Assembly (NCBI GenBank): GCA_021372575.1
Contig: JAJFUE010000204.1
Location: 1-34,653, forward strand
Source of the DNA: a bacterium
GTDB lineage: Bacteria > Sumerlaeota > Sumerlaeia > MVZB01
Direction of reading: 5' to 3'
Length of the DNA stretch: 34,653 bases
The translations under genes and the position numbers were made by a program. Below, piece by piece: positions 26,725-34,653 of this stretch (position 1 is the stretch's first letter; each line of letters begins with the position of its first letter). The notes under the pieces are model-generated. The model saw only the letters and a program-made list of their open reading frames with translations, was not told the origin of the DNA and did no database searches.

Positions 26725-29700
26725 TTATTCCGGGTTGGGCAGGGCTTCGAGCAGGTCCGCGAGCGCGGAGAGGATCTGGTTTTCGCTGATGTCCTCGTCG
26801 TCGCGGACCTCGAGCGTGATTGAATCGCCGAGTCGGCGCAGCTTCGTGAACGTGCCGCGCGCGGCCGAGGCGCGCTCGGCGAGCGCTGTCGCCAATTCAA
26901 CCGAGAACACCGGCGCCGTGAGCCGCACTTCGTAAGTGTCCGCGTTGTGCCGCACGATGTCGATGCGCCACGGCGACGCCGCGAGCCGCACACGGCACGC
27001 GTCGATCAGCCCCACCGCCGGCTGCGGCAGCTGGCCGTAGCGATCGACAAGCTCGTCCAGCAGCGCGTCGAGTTCTTCCTTGTGCCGCGCGCTCGCGACG
27101 TCCTTGTAAAACCGGATGCGCTGCGATTCGACGGGGATGTAATCGTCGGGGAAGAACTGATCGACCGGCCATTTGACCTCGACCGGCCACAGCGGCTCTT
27201 CCTGCTCCTGGCCTTTTAAATCGTTCACCGCCTCCTCGAGCATCTGGCAATACATCTCGAAGCCGATGTCGGCGATCGCTCCGTGCTGCTCGGAGCCGAG
27301 CAGGCTGCCCGTGCCGCGGATTTCCATGTCGCGCATCGCAAGCTGGAACCCGACGCCGAGCTCGGTGAATTCCTCGAGCGCCTCCAATCGGCGCACGGCC
27401 TGCGGCGTGATGGCCTGGCCTGGCGGCAGCACGAGGTAGGCGTAGGCCTGGCGCACGTCGCGCCCCACGCGGCCGCGCAACTGGTAAAGCTGCGCAAGCC
27501 CCATCGCATCGGCGCGGTTGATAATAATGGTATTGACATTGGGAATATCGATGCCGTTTTCAATGATCGTCGTCGAGACGAGGATGTCGTACTTGCCGTT
27601 GATGAAATCGAGCATGATCTTTTCGAGCTGGCGGTCATCGGTCTGGCCGTGCGCGACGACGAGGCGCGCCTGCGGCACGATGTCATGGATGCGCTTGGCG
27701 ATGTCCTGGATCGACTCGATGCGGTTGTGGACGAAATAGACCTGCCCGCCGCGGTTGAGCTCGCGCAGGATTGCCTCCTCGAGCGCCTCGCGGTCCCAGT
27801 GGATCGTGCGCGTCTTGATCGGGTGGCGGTCGGCGGGCGGGGTGTTGATCACGCTCAGGTCGCGCAGGCCCGACAGCGCCATGTAGAGCGTGCGCGGGAT
27901 CGGCGTCGCGGTGAGCGTGAGGACATCGACGTTCTCGCGCAAGGCCTTGATTTTTTCCTTCTGCGCCACGCCGAAGCGCTGCTCCTCGTCGATGATCAGG
28001 AGTCCCAGGTCCTTGAACTTCACGTCGCGCGACAGCAGCCGGTGCGTTCCGATCACGAGATCGACGCCGCCGATGGCGAGCTGCTCGATCGTCCTGCTTT
28101 GTTGTTCGGCGCCCGTGAAGCGCGACATCGCCGCGACCTTGAACGGGTAGTCGGCGAAGCGCTCCGTGAACGTGGTGAAGTGCTGCTGCGCCAGCAGCGT
28201 CGTCGGCGCGAGCAGCGCGACCTGGCGCTTTTCGGTCAGCGCCTTGAACGCGGCGCGGATCGCGATCTCGGTCTTGCCGTAGCCGACGTCGCCGCACACA
28301 AGCCGGTCCATCGGCTTGGGGCTCATCATGTCCTGCTTGACGGCCTCGATCGCCTCCAATTGGTCCGGTGTTTCTTCATAAATGAACGACGCCTCGAACT
28401 CGCGCAGCCACACGGTGTCCGGTCCGGACGCGTGGCCCTCGGCGGCGGCGCGGCGCGCGTACAGCGCAAGCAGCTCGCCCGCCATCTTGCGCACGGCCTC
28501 CATCGACTTCTTCTTGCGGCTCTGCCAGCGCTTGCCGCCGAGCTTGTCCAGGGCCGGGGCCTTGCCGTCGGCGCCGGCGTACTTCTGCACCATGTGCAGC
28601 TTATCAACCGGCACGAGCAGCTTGTCGCCGTCCTGGTAGGTGAGCTCGAGCAGCTCAGAGAGCTTGCCATCGACCTCCTGCCGGCGGATGCCCTCGAACA
28701 CGCCGATGCCGTGCTCCATGTGCACGACGTAGTCGCCGCGCTTGATCTCGGTCGGGCTCGTGACGGCCTTGCCCTTGAAACCGCGCCGATATATATGCCT
28801 TCTCTTGTATCGGCCGAAAATCTCGCGGTCGGTGACGACGAACATGCCGGCCGCCGGGCAGTGGAATCCCTCGTGCAGCTCTCCGATCGCGAGCTGCACC
28901 TCGGGGCACGGCGTCATCGCCGTGTCGGGCACGCGCGTGAAGCGGTCGGCCTGGTCGAGCGCCATCGCGGGGATCTCGTGCTCGCGCAACAGCTCGTCGA
29001 GCCGCATCACCTGGCCGTTGTTGTCGCACACGATCATGACGCGGTGGTTCTTGCGCAGGCGCTCGCGAATCAGCTCCACGTAGGCCGCGAACTGCGACGG
29101 GATCGACTGGAACGATTGCGTGGCGAGCGGGAAGACCGGCCAGTCGGTCTCCTCGGCAGCGAGGTCGGCGAAGTCAATGTTGCGGTGGCGCGCGATCGCC
29201 TCCTCGATGTCCGCGCTGCTGAGCAGCCAGTCGCCGGGCTCGAAGTCGTGCGCGGCGAAAAAGTTGGGCGGCTCGTCCTCGCGCGGGCGCGTCCGGTGGA
29301 TGTCGTTCCAATGCCGCGCGGCGATGTCGCCGAAGTGGATCATGCGCTGCTCGATGCGGGTCGGGCCGTCGCGCACGAGCAGCGTCTCCGGCGGCAACAG
29401 GTCGAAGAAAGATCCGAGTCCTTCGCCCGATTCGAGCGCGGCGAGGCGGGGGGCCTGGATCGTCGCCGGCAGGAGGCGGATCGATTCGATCTCGTCGTTG
29501 CGCGGCCGCGAGCGCTGCGTCACCGGGTCGAACTGCCGGATCTGCTCGATGTCCTCGCCAAACAGGTCGAGGCGCCACGGCAGGTCGGCGTCGGGCGGAT
29601 AGACATCCATGATCGAGCCGCGGATCGAAAACTCGCCGGGGCTCTCGACGAGCGCCTCGCGCTCGTAGCCCATCGCGACGAGGCGTCTCGCCAGATCATC

Positions 29701-30207
29701 GACGTCGAGCTTCTGGCCCCACGCGATGTCGATGATGTCGCGCTCGAGCGCCTCGCGGACGCGTGTCCTGAACAGAATGGCGTCGATCGGCGCGACGATG
29801 ATCGGCGGCTCAGAGCCCGGCTTCGGCGCAAGCAGCCGCGCGATGGCGCGCCACTGCGCCGAGAGGATGTGCAGGACCGGTTCGGTCGGCTCGAACGGAA
29901 GCGTATCGTAGGCGGGGAAAATGAAGGGCTTGAGCCCAAAGAATTGGAGCCCGTCGGTCAGCGCTTCGGCGCGGTCGAGCGAGCTCGTGAGCACGAACAC
30001 CGGTTTTTGCGCCGCATTGTGAATGAGCGCCAGGACGGCGGGCGTGGCGCCTCCGCGCAATTCACTGACAACCAGATTATCATTGGAAGAATGAACCGCG
30101 TCGAGCAAACAGGTCGTTTTGTCCCCGCGCGCGAACCGTTCCAGGAGTTGGTCCACCATTCGGCGCAACATCAGCGAAGACAGTTTAACATGGGCCGGAA
30201 GGGGCAT
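26725..30207 (-). CDS. mfd: Transcription-repair coupling factor Mfd
   Basis: Mfd pushes stalled RNA polymerase off DNA damage and recruits the UvrAB repair proteins. At 1160 residues it has normal length. Domain order is a UvrB-like N-terminal part (for example FPAYDTLPFEPTEP, SIRGSIMDVYPPDADLPWRLDLFGE), the RNA-polymerase-interacting domain (DYVVHMEHGIGVFEGI, about 491), and the RecG-type translocase. The translocase has Walker A GDVGYGKTE at about 637, the DEEQ box IIDEEQRFGV near 735 and TATPIPRTLYMALSGLRDLSVI. The C-terminal TRCF domain follows. The frame is open to 30333, but the extra N-terminus is unlike the family; ATG 30207 (MPLPAHVKLSSL) is preferred with moderate confidence. It is convergent with the ankyrin gene and divergent from tex. 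Confidence 0.96.
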   Translation of the reverse strand: MPLPAHVKLSSLMLRRMVDQLLERFARGDKTTCLLDAVHSSNDNLVVSELRGGATPAVLALIHNAAQKPVFVLTSSLDRAEALTDGLQFFGLKPFIFPAYDTLPFEPTEPVLHILSAQWRAIARLLAPKPGSEPPIIVAPIDAILFRTRVREALERDIIDIAWGQKLDVDDLARRLVAMGYEREALVESPGEFSIRGSIMDVYPPDADLPWRLDLFGEDIEQIRQFDPVTQRSRPRNDEIESIRLLPATIQAPRLAALESGEGLGSFFDLLPPETLLVRDGPTRIEQRMIHFGDIAARHWNDIHRTRPREDEPPNFFAAHDFEPGDWLLSSADIEEAIARHRNIDFADLAAEETDWPVFPLATQSFQSIPSQFAAYVELIRERLRKNHRVMIVCDNNGQVMRLDELLREHEIPAMALDQADRFTRVPDTAMTPCPEVQLAIGELHEGFHCPAAGMFVVTDREIFGRYKRRHIYRRGFKGKAVTSPTEIKRGDYVVHMEHGIGVFEGIRRQEVDGKLSELLELTYQDGDKLLVPVDKLHMVQKYAGADGKAPALDKLGGKRWQSRKKKSMEAVRKMAGELLALYARRAAAEGHASGPDTVWLREFEASFIYEETPDQLEAIEAVKQDMMSPKPMDRLVCGDVGYGKTEIAIRAAFKALTEKRQVALLAPTTLLAQQHFTTFTERFADYPFKVAAMSRFTGAEQQSRTIEQLAIGGVDLVIGTHRLLSRDVKFKDLGLLIIDEEQRFGVAQKEKIKALRENVDVLTLTATPIPRTLYMALSGLRDLSVINTPPADRHPIKTRTIHWDREALEEAILRELNRGGQVYFVHNRIESIQDIAKRIHDIVPQARLVVAHGQTDDRQLEKIMLDFINGKYDILVSTTIIENGIDIPNVNTIIINRADAMGLAQLYQLRGRVGRDVRQAYAYLVLPPGQAITPQAVRRLEALEEFTELGVGFQLAMRDMEIRGTGSLLGSEQHGAIADIGFEMYCQMLEEAVNDLKGQEQEEPLWPVEVKWPVDQFFPDDYIPVESQRIRFYKDVASARHKEELDALLDELVDRYGQLPQPAVGLIDACRVRLAASPWRIDIVRHNADTYEVRLTAPVFSVELATALAERASAARGTFTKLRRLGDSITLEVRDDEDISENQILSALADLLEALPNPE

Positions 30208-30458
30208 CAAGGCGGCGGTCGGATTTATTTTGTCGCAGAGAAGCAGAGAATGGCCGAGAGCGCAGAGAAGATCTTTTTTTACGCCAGGACGCCAAGACCG
30301 CCAGCAAGATAAATATTTCCCGGATCGGGTCAAAACATTTTCGCGCTCTTTCGTGACCTTCTTTTCTGACCGCAGCCGCTTGAGTAAACCGTCCGTCTTT
30401 GTTACAAAGTCAGGGTTGCGCGTGAGGGCGAACTAGTTCAAACAAGGAATTCCGATTC
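30208..30458. other. Divergent intergenic region between mfd and tex
   Basis: These 251 bp hold degenerate short repeats (CAGAGAA units at about 30236-30270, ACGCCA units at about 30281-30305) and the likely tex promoter. No gene is apparent. Confidence 0.7.
30380..30408 (+). promoter_or_regulatory. Putative sigma-70-type promoter for tex
   Basis: TTGAGT (30380-30385) and TACAAA (30403-30408) are separated by 17 nt, the preferred spacing, and lie about 50 nt before the tex start. Consensus matches only; not tested. Confidence 0.4.
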
Positions 30459-32762
30459 ATGAGCGATATTCAACTGAACGAAAAACATGTCATCAAGATC
30501 GCGTTGGAGCTGGGGCTGAAGGTACAGCAGGTCGTCGCGGTGGCGACGCTGCTTGCGGAAGAGGCGACGGTGCCGTTCATCGCGCGTTACCGCAAGGAAG
30601 CCACCGGCGAGATGGACGAGGTCCAGATCGCGGCCGTGCGCGACCGGCTCGAGCAGCTCGCCGAGCTCGACAAGCGCCGCGAGGCGATTTTGAAATCGCT
30701 CGAGGAGCGCGAGCTTTTAACGGACGCGCTCAAGGCGCAGATCCAGGCCGCCGAAGTGCTCGCGGTATTGGAAGACATCTACCTGCCGTTCCGGCCGAAG
30801 CGCCGCACGCGCGCCACGATCGCGCGCGAGAAGGGGCTCGAGCCGCTCGCCAAGTCGATCATGGAGCAATCCGAAGAACTGGATGTCGATGCCGAGGCCG
30901 CGAATTACGTGAGCGAAGAGAAGAAGGTCGAGTCGGCCGAGGATGCCCTCGCCGGCGCGCGCGACATCATCGCCGAGACAATCAGCGAAAACCAGCACGC
31001 GCGCGCGGCGATGCGCGACCTGTTCGCGAAGAAGGGCGTGATGAGCTCGAAGGTCGCGTCGGGCAAGGACGCCGACGAGAAGGCCGCCAAGTTCAAGGAT
31101 TACTTCGAGTGGAATGAGGCGGTAGCAAGCGCGCCGTCGCACCGGCTGCTCGCGATGTTCCGCGGCGAGAACGAAGAGGTCCTCAAGCTCGAGGTCGCGC
31201 CGCCGGAGGCGGAAGCATCCGCATTGCTCGACGGGATTTTCATCAAGAACCAGTCCGCATCCGGCCGGCAGGTCAAGCTTGCCGTTGACGACGGCTACAA
31301 GCGCCTGCTCGCGCCGTCGATGGAGACCGAGATTCGCCAGGAACTCAAGAAGCGCGCCGACGAGGAGGCGATCCGCGTGTTCGCGCAGAACCTGCGCGAG
31401 CTTTTGCTTTCGGCGCCGCTCGGCCAGAAAAATGTCCTCGCGCTCGACCCGGGTTTCCGCACCGGCTGCAAGCTGACCGTGCTCGACCGCCAGGGTAAGC
31501 TCGTGCATCACGACGTGATCTATCCGACGCACGGCGACCGCCAGCTCGCCGAGGCCGCCGACAAGGTCAAGGGCTTCGTGAAGTTCTTCGAGATCGAGGC
31601 GGTCGCGATCGGCAACGGCACGGCGAGCCGCGAGACCGAGCAGTTTGTGCGCTCGCTCGAGCTGCCGGCCTCGATCGCGGTCGTGATGGTCAACGAAAGC
31701 GGCGCGTCGATTTACTCGGCTAGCGAGGTCGCGCGTGAGGAATTCCCCGACCAGGACGTGACGGTGCGCGGGTCGGTGTCGATCGGGCGGCGGCTTCAGG
31801 ACCCGCTCGCCGAGCTCGTCAAGATCGACCCCAAGTCGATCGGCGTCGGCCAGTATCAGCACGACGTCGATCAGCCGATGCTCAAGAAAGGCCTCGACGG
31901 CGTGGTCGAAAGCTGCGTCAACAGCGTCGGCGTCGAGGTCAACACCGCGAGCCGGCAGTTGCTGACGTATGTATCGGGCCTCGGGCCGATGCTCGCCGGC
32001 AACATCATCGAATACCGCAACGAAAACGGCGCGTTCAAGTCGCGTGCCGAGCTCAAGAAGGTCAAGCGCCTCGGCCCCAAGGCGTTCGAGCAGTGTGCGG
32101 GATTTCTGCGCATTCGCGACGGCAAGAACCCGCTCGACGCCAGCGCCGTGCACCCCGAAAGCTATTCGATCGTCGAGAAAATGGCCAAGGATTTGGGCTG
32201 CTCGATTCAGGATCTGATGCGTGACTCAGCCCTGCGCCAGCGCATCAAGCTCGACGCCTACATCACCGACAAGGTCGGCCTGCCGACGCTCAATGACATC
32301 ATGAGCGAGCTCGCCAAGCCCGGCCGCGACCCGCGCGACAAGTTCGAGGTCTTCCAGTTCTCGGACGAGGCCAAGGAAATCGGCGACCTCAAGCCGGGCA
32401 TGAAGCTGCCGGGGATCGTGACGAACGTCACGGCGTTCGGCGCGTTTGTCGATATTGGCGTGCACCAGGACGGCCTCGTGCACATCAGCCAGTTGAGCGA
32501 CACGTTCGTGAAGGACCCGGCCGACGTCGTCAAGGTGCACCAGCGCGTGATGGTGACGGTACTCGAGGTCGATGTGCCGCGCAAGCGCATCAGCCTGTCG
32601 ATGAAGAGCGCGCCGGGAGAAGCCCCACGCCGCGACGCGAATGCAACCGGCCCGCGTCCGCAGCAACGGCCCGGCCAGGGCGGCCAGCGCGGTCCCGCGC
32701 CGCAGCCGAAGAAACCGCAGAAATTCAACTCGCTGTTCGACCAGTTGAAGAACCTCAAATGA
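30459..32762 (+). CDS. tex: Tex family RNA-binding transcription accessory protein
   Basis: The 767-residue protein follows Tex from end to end. The helical N-terminus has VPFIARYRKEATGEMDEVQI (about 38-57). The YqgF/RNase H-like domain begins VLALDPGFRTGCKLTVLD near 326. The helix-hairpin-helix block is LLTYVSGLGPMLAGNIIEYR then KRLGPKAFEQCAGFLRI (about 500-550). The C-terminal S1 RNA-binding domain is PGIVTNVTAFGAFVDIGVHQDGLVHISQ (about 650-680). Tex proteins bind nucleic acid and affect transcription; exact targets are debated. After S1 comes a disordered Pro/Arg/Gln tail (about 725-750) and a short KFNSLFDQLKNLK end. AAGGAA precedes the ATG at about 10 nt. Confidence 0.95.
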   Translation: MSDIQLNEKHVIKIALELGLKVQQVVAVATLLAEEATVPFIARYRKEATGEMDEVQIAAVRDRLEQLAELDKRREAILKSLEERELLTDALKAQIQAAEVLAVLEDIYLPFRPKRRTRATIAREKGLEPLAKSIMEQSEELDVDAEAANYVSEEKKVESAEDALAGARDIIAETISENQHARAAMRDLFAKKGVMSSKVASGKDADEKAAKFKDYFEWNEAVASAPSHRLLAMFRGENEEVLKLEVAPPEAEASALLDGIFIKNQSASGRQVKLAVDDGYKRLLAPSMETEIRQELKKRADEEAIRVFAQNLRELLLSAPLGQKNVLALDPGFRTGCKLTVLDRQGKLVHHDVIYPTHGDRQLAEAADKVKGFVKFFEIEAVAIGNGTASRETEQFVRSLELPASIAVVMVNESGASIYSASEVAREEFPDQDVTVRGSVSIGRRLQDPLAELVKIDPKSIGVGQYQHDVDQPMLKKGLDGVVESCVNSVGVEVNTASRQLLTYVSGLGPMLAGNIIEYRNENGAFKSRAELKKVKRLGPKAFEQCAGFLRIRDGKNPLDASAVHPESYSIVEKMAKDLGCSIQDLMRDSALRQRIKLDAYITDKVGLPTLNDIMSELAKPGRDPRDKFEVFQFSDEAKEIGDLKPGMKLPGIVTNVTAFGAFVDIGVHQDGLVHISQLSDTFVKDPADVVKVHQRVMVTVLEVDVPRKRISLSMKSAPGEAPRRDANATGPRPQQRPGQGGQRGPAPQPKKPQKFNSLFDQLKNLK

Positions 32763-32859
32763 CAATTCGCGAAGCGCCGACAAAACCCAAGGGGCAACTT
32801 GATCCGGTGCGGAACATGAAGTAATATTGTCGTGGGTTCGGCTTCTCAAATTAAATTGG

Positions 32860-33219
32860 GTGAATGAGTTGAAGAGCCTCAAAAAGATCGCCTCGGCGAT
32901 TTCCCCAAAGCCTTCACTGGAATATTTCGTTTATCGAGCGCCTTTTTACCTAAACATGATCAGTGTCGGGTATATCTGGTATTTCTGTTGGATGAACGGG
33001 ACCGCTGCTTTCGACGATAAATCCGGCAGAATGGGGATTGCGCTCGTGGTCGCGGTTTTTACCTATCTGACCGCGCTGATCGAAGCCGCTACCTCGTTCA
33101 ATAAATGGCGGGAGTCGGATCGCGCCGGGTTGTATTATCTCGTCATCGTGCTGGTTGTTTCGGTCGCAACCTTCCTTGTCCAGGGTTGGTCAGAGATAGG
33201 ATTGGGTCCCACGGTTTAG
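32860..33219 (+). CDS. Small hypothetical membrane protein, 119 aa
   Basis: I do not recognise the family. It has three likely transmembrane helices: LNMISVGYIWYFCWMNG, IALVVAVFTYLTALIEA and YYLVIVLVVSVATFLV. Between helices 2 and 3 is the basic loop NKWRESDRAG. GTG at 32860 is taken as the start; TTG at 32827 would add 11 residues, and neither has a good ribosome site, so the start is uncertain. GC content is low for this window (25 of 60 bases at 32941-33000), suggesting an acquired gene. It is on the same strand as tex, after about 100 bp. Confidence 0.6.
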   Translation: MNELKSLKKIASAISPKPSLEYFVYRAPFYLNMISVGYIWYFCWMNGTAAFDDKSGRMGIALVVAVFTYLTALIEAATSFNKWRESDRAGLYYLVIVLVVSVATFLVQGWSEIGLGPTV

Positions 33220-33393
33220 GTTCATTTATGATCGGAGCGCCAACGGCGTTTTTCATCCCAGCCTGGGGCGAAGCGCAGCGCAGCCCCAGGAGAAGATCGC
33301 ATATCAACACCGGAAGCGCTGAAGGCGCGGCAGAAACGGATGGCATCAATCGTCTTCCGATTCGCGCATCCATTTAATTAATTAAAATATGCC
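33220..33393. other. Intergenic repeat region before blaI
   Basis: The region contains a palindrome with arms CCTGGGG (33262-33268) and CCCCAGG (33284-33290). Its loop includes CGAAGCGCAGCG, the reverse complement of which lies inside element C (19536-19547). The rest holds no gene I can support. Confidence 0.65.
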
Positions 33394-33423
33394 TTGACGC
33401 CCGGGGTGGTCCGGATGTATGTT
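33394..33423 (+). promoter_or_regulatory. Putative promoter of the BlaI-type repressor gene
   Basis: TTGACG (33394-33399) and TATGTT (33418-33423) are 18 nt apart, and the sequence around is AT-rich after a long GC-rich stretch. The start codon is 37 nt beyond the -10 box. Confidence 0.5.
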
Positions 33424-33434
33424 TTAATTCATTA

Positions 33435-33445
33435 GATGTAACATC
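33435..33445. promoter_or_regulatory. Candidate BlaI operator (GATGTAACATC)
   Basis: The palindrome GATGT-A-ACATC lies between the -10 box and the start codon, where a repressor would block transcription. BlaI/MecI operators contain TACA/TGTA-type dyads; this fits in style. Autoregulation is inference. Confidence 0.4.
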
Positions 33446-33459
33446 ATGGGGGATTTGCC

Positions 33460-33840
33460 ATGGTCAGGCCGGCTTCGAACTATCCGACGGATTTGGAACT
33501 GGAGATCCTCAAGGTCCTGTGGCGCGACGGGCCGTCGGTCGTGCAGCACGTGCGCGACGAGCTCGCGCCGGCGCGCACGCTGGCCTACTCGTCCGTCATC
33601 ACGATCATGAACATCATGACCGACAAGGGCTATCTGTCGCGCGCGAAAGAGGGCAAGGGTTACCGTTATAAGGCGCGCGTCAAGGAGCGCGCGACGAAGC
33701 GCCAGATGCTGGCCGACCTCGTCGATCGCGCGTTCGACGGCTCGGCCGCCGCCGTGATGCTCAACCTGATCGAAACCAAGGGAGTCGATCCCGCCGAGCT
33801 CGACCAATTGCGCGAGATCCTGAAAAAAATTGAGGAATGA
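33460..33840 (+). CDS. blaI: BlaI/MecI/CopY family transcriptional repressor
   Basis: The 126-residue protein has the family's winged helix: YPTDLELEILKVLWRDGPSVVQHVRDEL (8-35), then SSVITIMNIMTDKGYLSRAKEGKGYRYKA (44-72), the recognition helix and wing. The C-terminal dimerisation helices follow to about 126. BlaI-type repressors bind operators until cut by a membrane M56 peptidase that sees a signal. The adjacent gene encodes such a peptidase. GGGGGA precedes the ATG at good spacing. No beta-lactamase is visible, so this is more likely a general stress or envelope circuit than an antibiotic-resistance one. Confidence 0.92.
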   Translation: MVRPASNYPTDLELEILKVLWRDGPSVVQHVRDELAPARTLAYSSVITIMNIMTDKGYLSRAKEGKGYRYKARVKERATKRQMLADLVDRAFDGSAAAVMLNLIETKGVDPAELDQLREILKKIEE

Positions 33841-33860
33841 CGAGCCATTCTCACAAGACT

Positions 33861-33908
33861 CATAGGACCCATAGGACCCATAGGACCCATAAGACCCATA
33901 AGATCCAT
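33861..33908. repeat. Nonamer tandem repeat (unit CATAGGACC) between repressor and peptidase genes
   Basis: Five 9-bp units, three CATAGGACC followed by CATAAGACC and CATAAGATC, lie in the 97-bp gap. Rotated, the unit is AGGACCCAT, the reverse complement of the unit at 3292-3342. Confidence 0.9.
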
Positions 33909-33937
33909 CGCCGATTGAATGAAAAGGACGGCACGCC

Positions 33938-34653
33938 ATGATCGCCGAGCCGGAATTCTGCGTGAGAGTTTGCGAGACGCTGTTGCACTCGCTGTGGCAG
34001 GGCGCGGCGATCGCCGCGGCGGCGCTGGTCGCCGGCAGGCTGATGCGGCATCGGTCGGCGCAGGCGCGATACGGCCTGTTTGTGATGGCGCTCGGCATTG
34101 TGGCGCTCTGCCCGGCGGCGACGTTTTGGTGGCTGGGGCCTGACTCGATCGCGCCGGCCAGTACTCGGCCCGAAACGCGCGCGACCGCGCAGGCCGACGC
34201 CGTCGCGCCGGTTGCATTGCCGAGCGCGGCAAACGCATCAGCAGCCGCCGCATCGCCCGCCGTTGCGACTCCGGCGGCAACGAACGAATTCACGCTCCGC
34301 CAATATGCGCCGCATTTCGTGACGGTCTATGCGGTCGGCGTGGTGGCGATGATCGCGCATCTTCTGTTCGCGCTGCGCGGCGGCGTCCGGCTGCGCAGGA
34401 AATCACTCAAGATCGAAGACCTTGCCCTGGTCGATTCGCTTTCCCGCGCGGCGCGCGTGATTGGCTTGCCCTTCGTGCCGGCGCTGGCGTGGTGCGAGCG
34501 CGTCGGTGCGCCGACGGTCGTCGGTATCGTCCGCCCCGCGATCCTGATCCCGCTGAGCCTGGCAAACGGCCTGAGCCCCGAGCAGGTCGAGCTGCTGCTC
34601 ATGCACGAGCTCGCGCACCTCAAACGCCACGACCACTGGGTCAACCTCGCGCA
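33938..34653 (+). CDS. BlaR1/M56 family membrane metallopeptidase (3' partial)
   Basis: The gene runs off the end of the window with no stop; 238 codons are visible. Start is ATG 33938 with AAGGA nine bases upstream. There are hydrophobic segments at about 21-35 and 46-68, a Pro/Ala-rich linker at about 70-120, another segment near 130-145, then the zinc motif HELAH at 223-227 (LLMHELAHLKRHDHW). This order matches BlaR1-type M56 peptidases, which sense a signal outside and cleave a BlaI repressor inside. The C-terminal sensor lies beyond the window, so the ligand cannot be judged. Pairing with the repressor gene upstream supports the assignment. Confidence 0.9.
   Translation, partial: MIAEPEFCVRVCETLLHSLWQGAAIAAAALVAGRLMRHRSAQARYGLFVMALGIVALCPAATFWWLGPDSIAPASTRPETRATAQADAVAPVALPSAANASAAAASPAVATPAATNEFTLRQYAPHFVTVYAVGVVAMIAHLLFALRGGVRLRRKSLKIEDLALVDSLSRAARVIGLPFVPALAWCERVGAPTVVGIVRPAILIPLSLANGLSPEQVELLLMHELAHLKRHDHWVNLA

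Noticed and set aside
27283-30312. A 1009-codon open frame antisense to mfd
   Set aside because: It mirrors the mfd codon pattern of a GC-rich gene and its translation is rich in Arg/Ala/Asp/Leu with no family motifs, while mfd on the other strand is unmistakable.
33460-34653. Beta-lactam resistance operon
   Set aside because: BlaI and M56 peptidases are widespread regulators, and no beta-lactamase or penicillin-binding protein gene is visible in the window.

Overview
The window is a GC-rich bacterial chromosome segment of 34,653 bp. It is mostly housekeeping genes separated by intergenic DNA that is unusually full of repeats. An outer-membrane lifestyle is suggested by a SurA-type chaperone, lipobox lipoproteins and a PilT motor. 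Many starts lack a strong Shine-Dalgarno, several use GTG or TTG, and palindromic and short tandem repeats fill the gaps. This fits a Gram-negative of the Planctomycetota, Verrucomicrobiota or a related candidate phylum. That placement is inference; no rRNA gene or other decisive marker is present.

Layout. 1-4247: the 3' half of glnD (+), a membrane-anchored hypothetical (-) and a TlyA-type rRNA methyltransferase (+). 4270-7523: NAD kinase overlapping a 760-residue TPR protein. 8026-13185 (all -): rph, a CsgG/LpoB-like lipoprotein, a PEGA lipoprotein, a SurA-type prolyl isomerase, purA and an endonuclease III-like glycosylase. 13392-18507: three GT-B glycosyltransferases and a membrane-anchored hypothetical. 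18568-22057 (all -): a metallophosphoesterase, a sensor histidine kinase and a PhnD-like binding protein. 22143-26596 (+): DUF58 protein, PilT, a GT-C glycosyltransferase and a low-GC ankyrin protein. 26725-30207 (-): mfd. 30459-33219 (+): tex and a small membrane protein. 33460-end (+): a BlaI-type repressor and a BlaR1/M56 metallopeptidase cut by the window edge.

The repeats are the most distinctive content. Family A (about 115 bp, three consecutive hairpins) occurs three times, each time between convergent genes. Family B (about 185 bp, terminal inverted repeats and two perfect internal palindromes) has two full copies that bracket the endonuclease III-like gene. A third, degenerate B copy is split exactly at the centre of one palindrome by a 155-bp element (C) with its own inverted ends and a 5-bp target duplication. 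Short tandem repeats of 6, 7 or 9 bp occur in at least eight intergenic regions. One nonamer recurs at three distant loci, and a 30-nt sequence built of AATGAG-type units occurs three times, two of them as a perfect inverted pair.

Functionally, the binding protein plus kinase looks like a two-protein periplasmic sensing pair without a local response regulator. BlaI/M56 looks like a protease-controlled repressor circuit with a visible promoter and palindrome. The glycosyltransferases suggest surface glycan synthesis. No tRNA, rRNA, CRISPR array, prophage or transposase gene was found.
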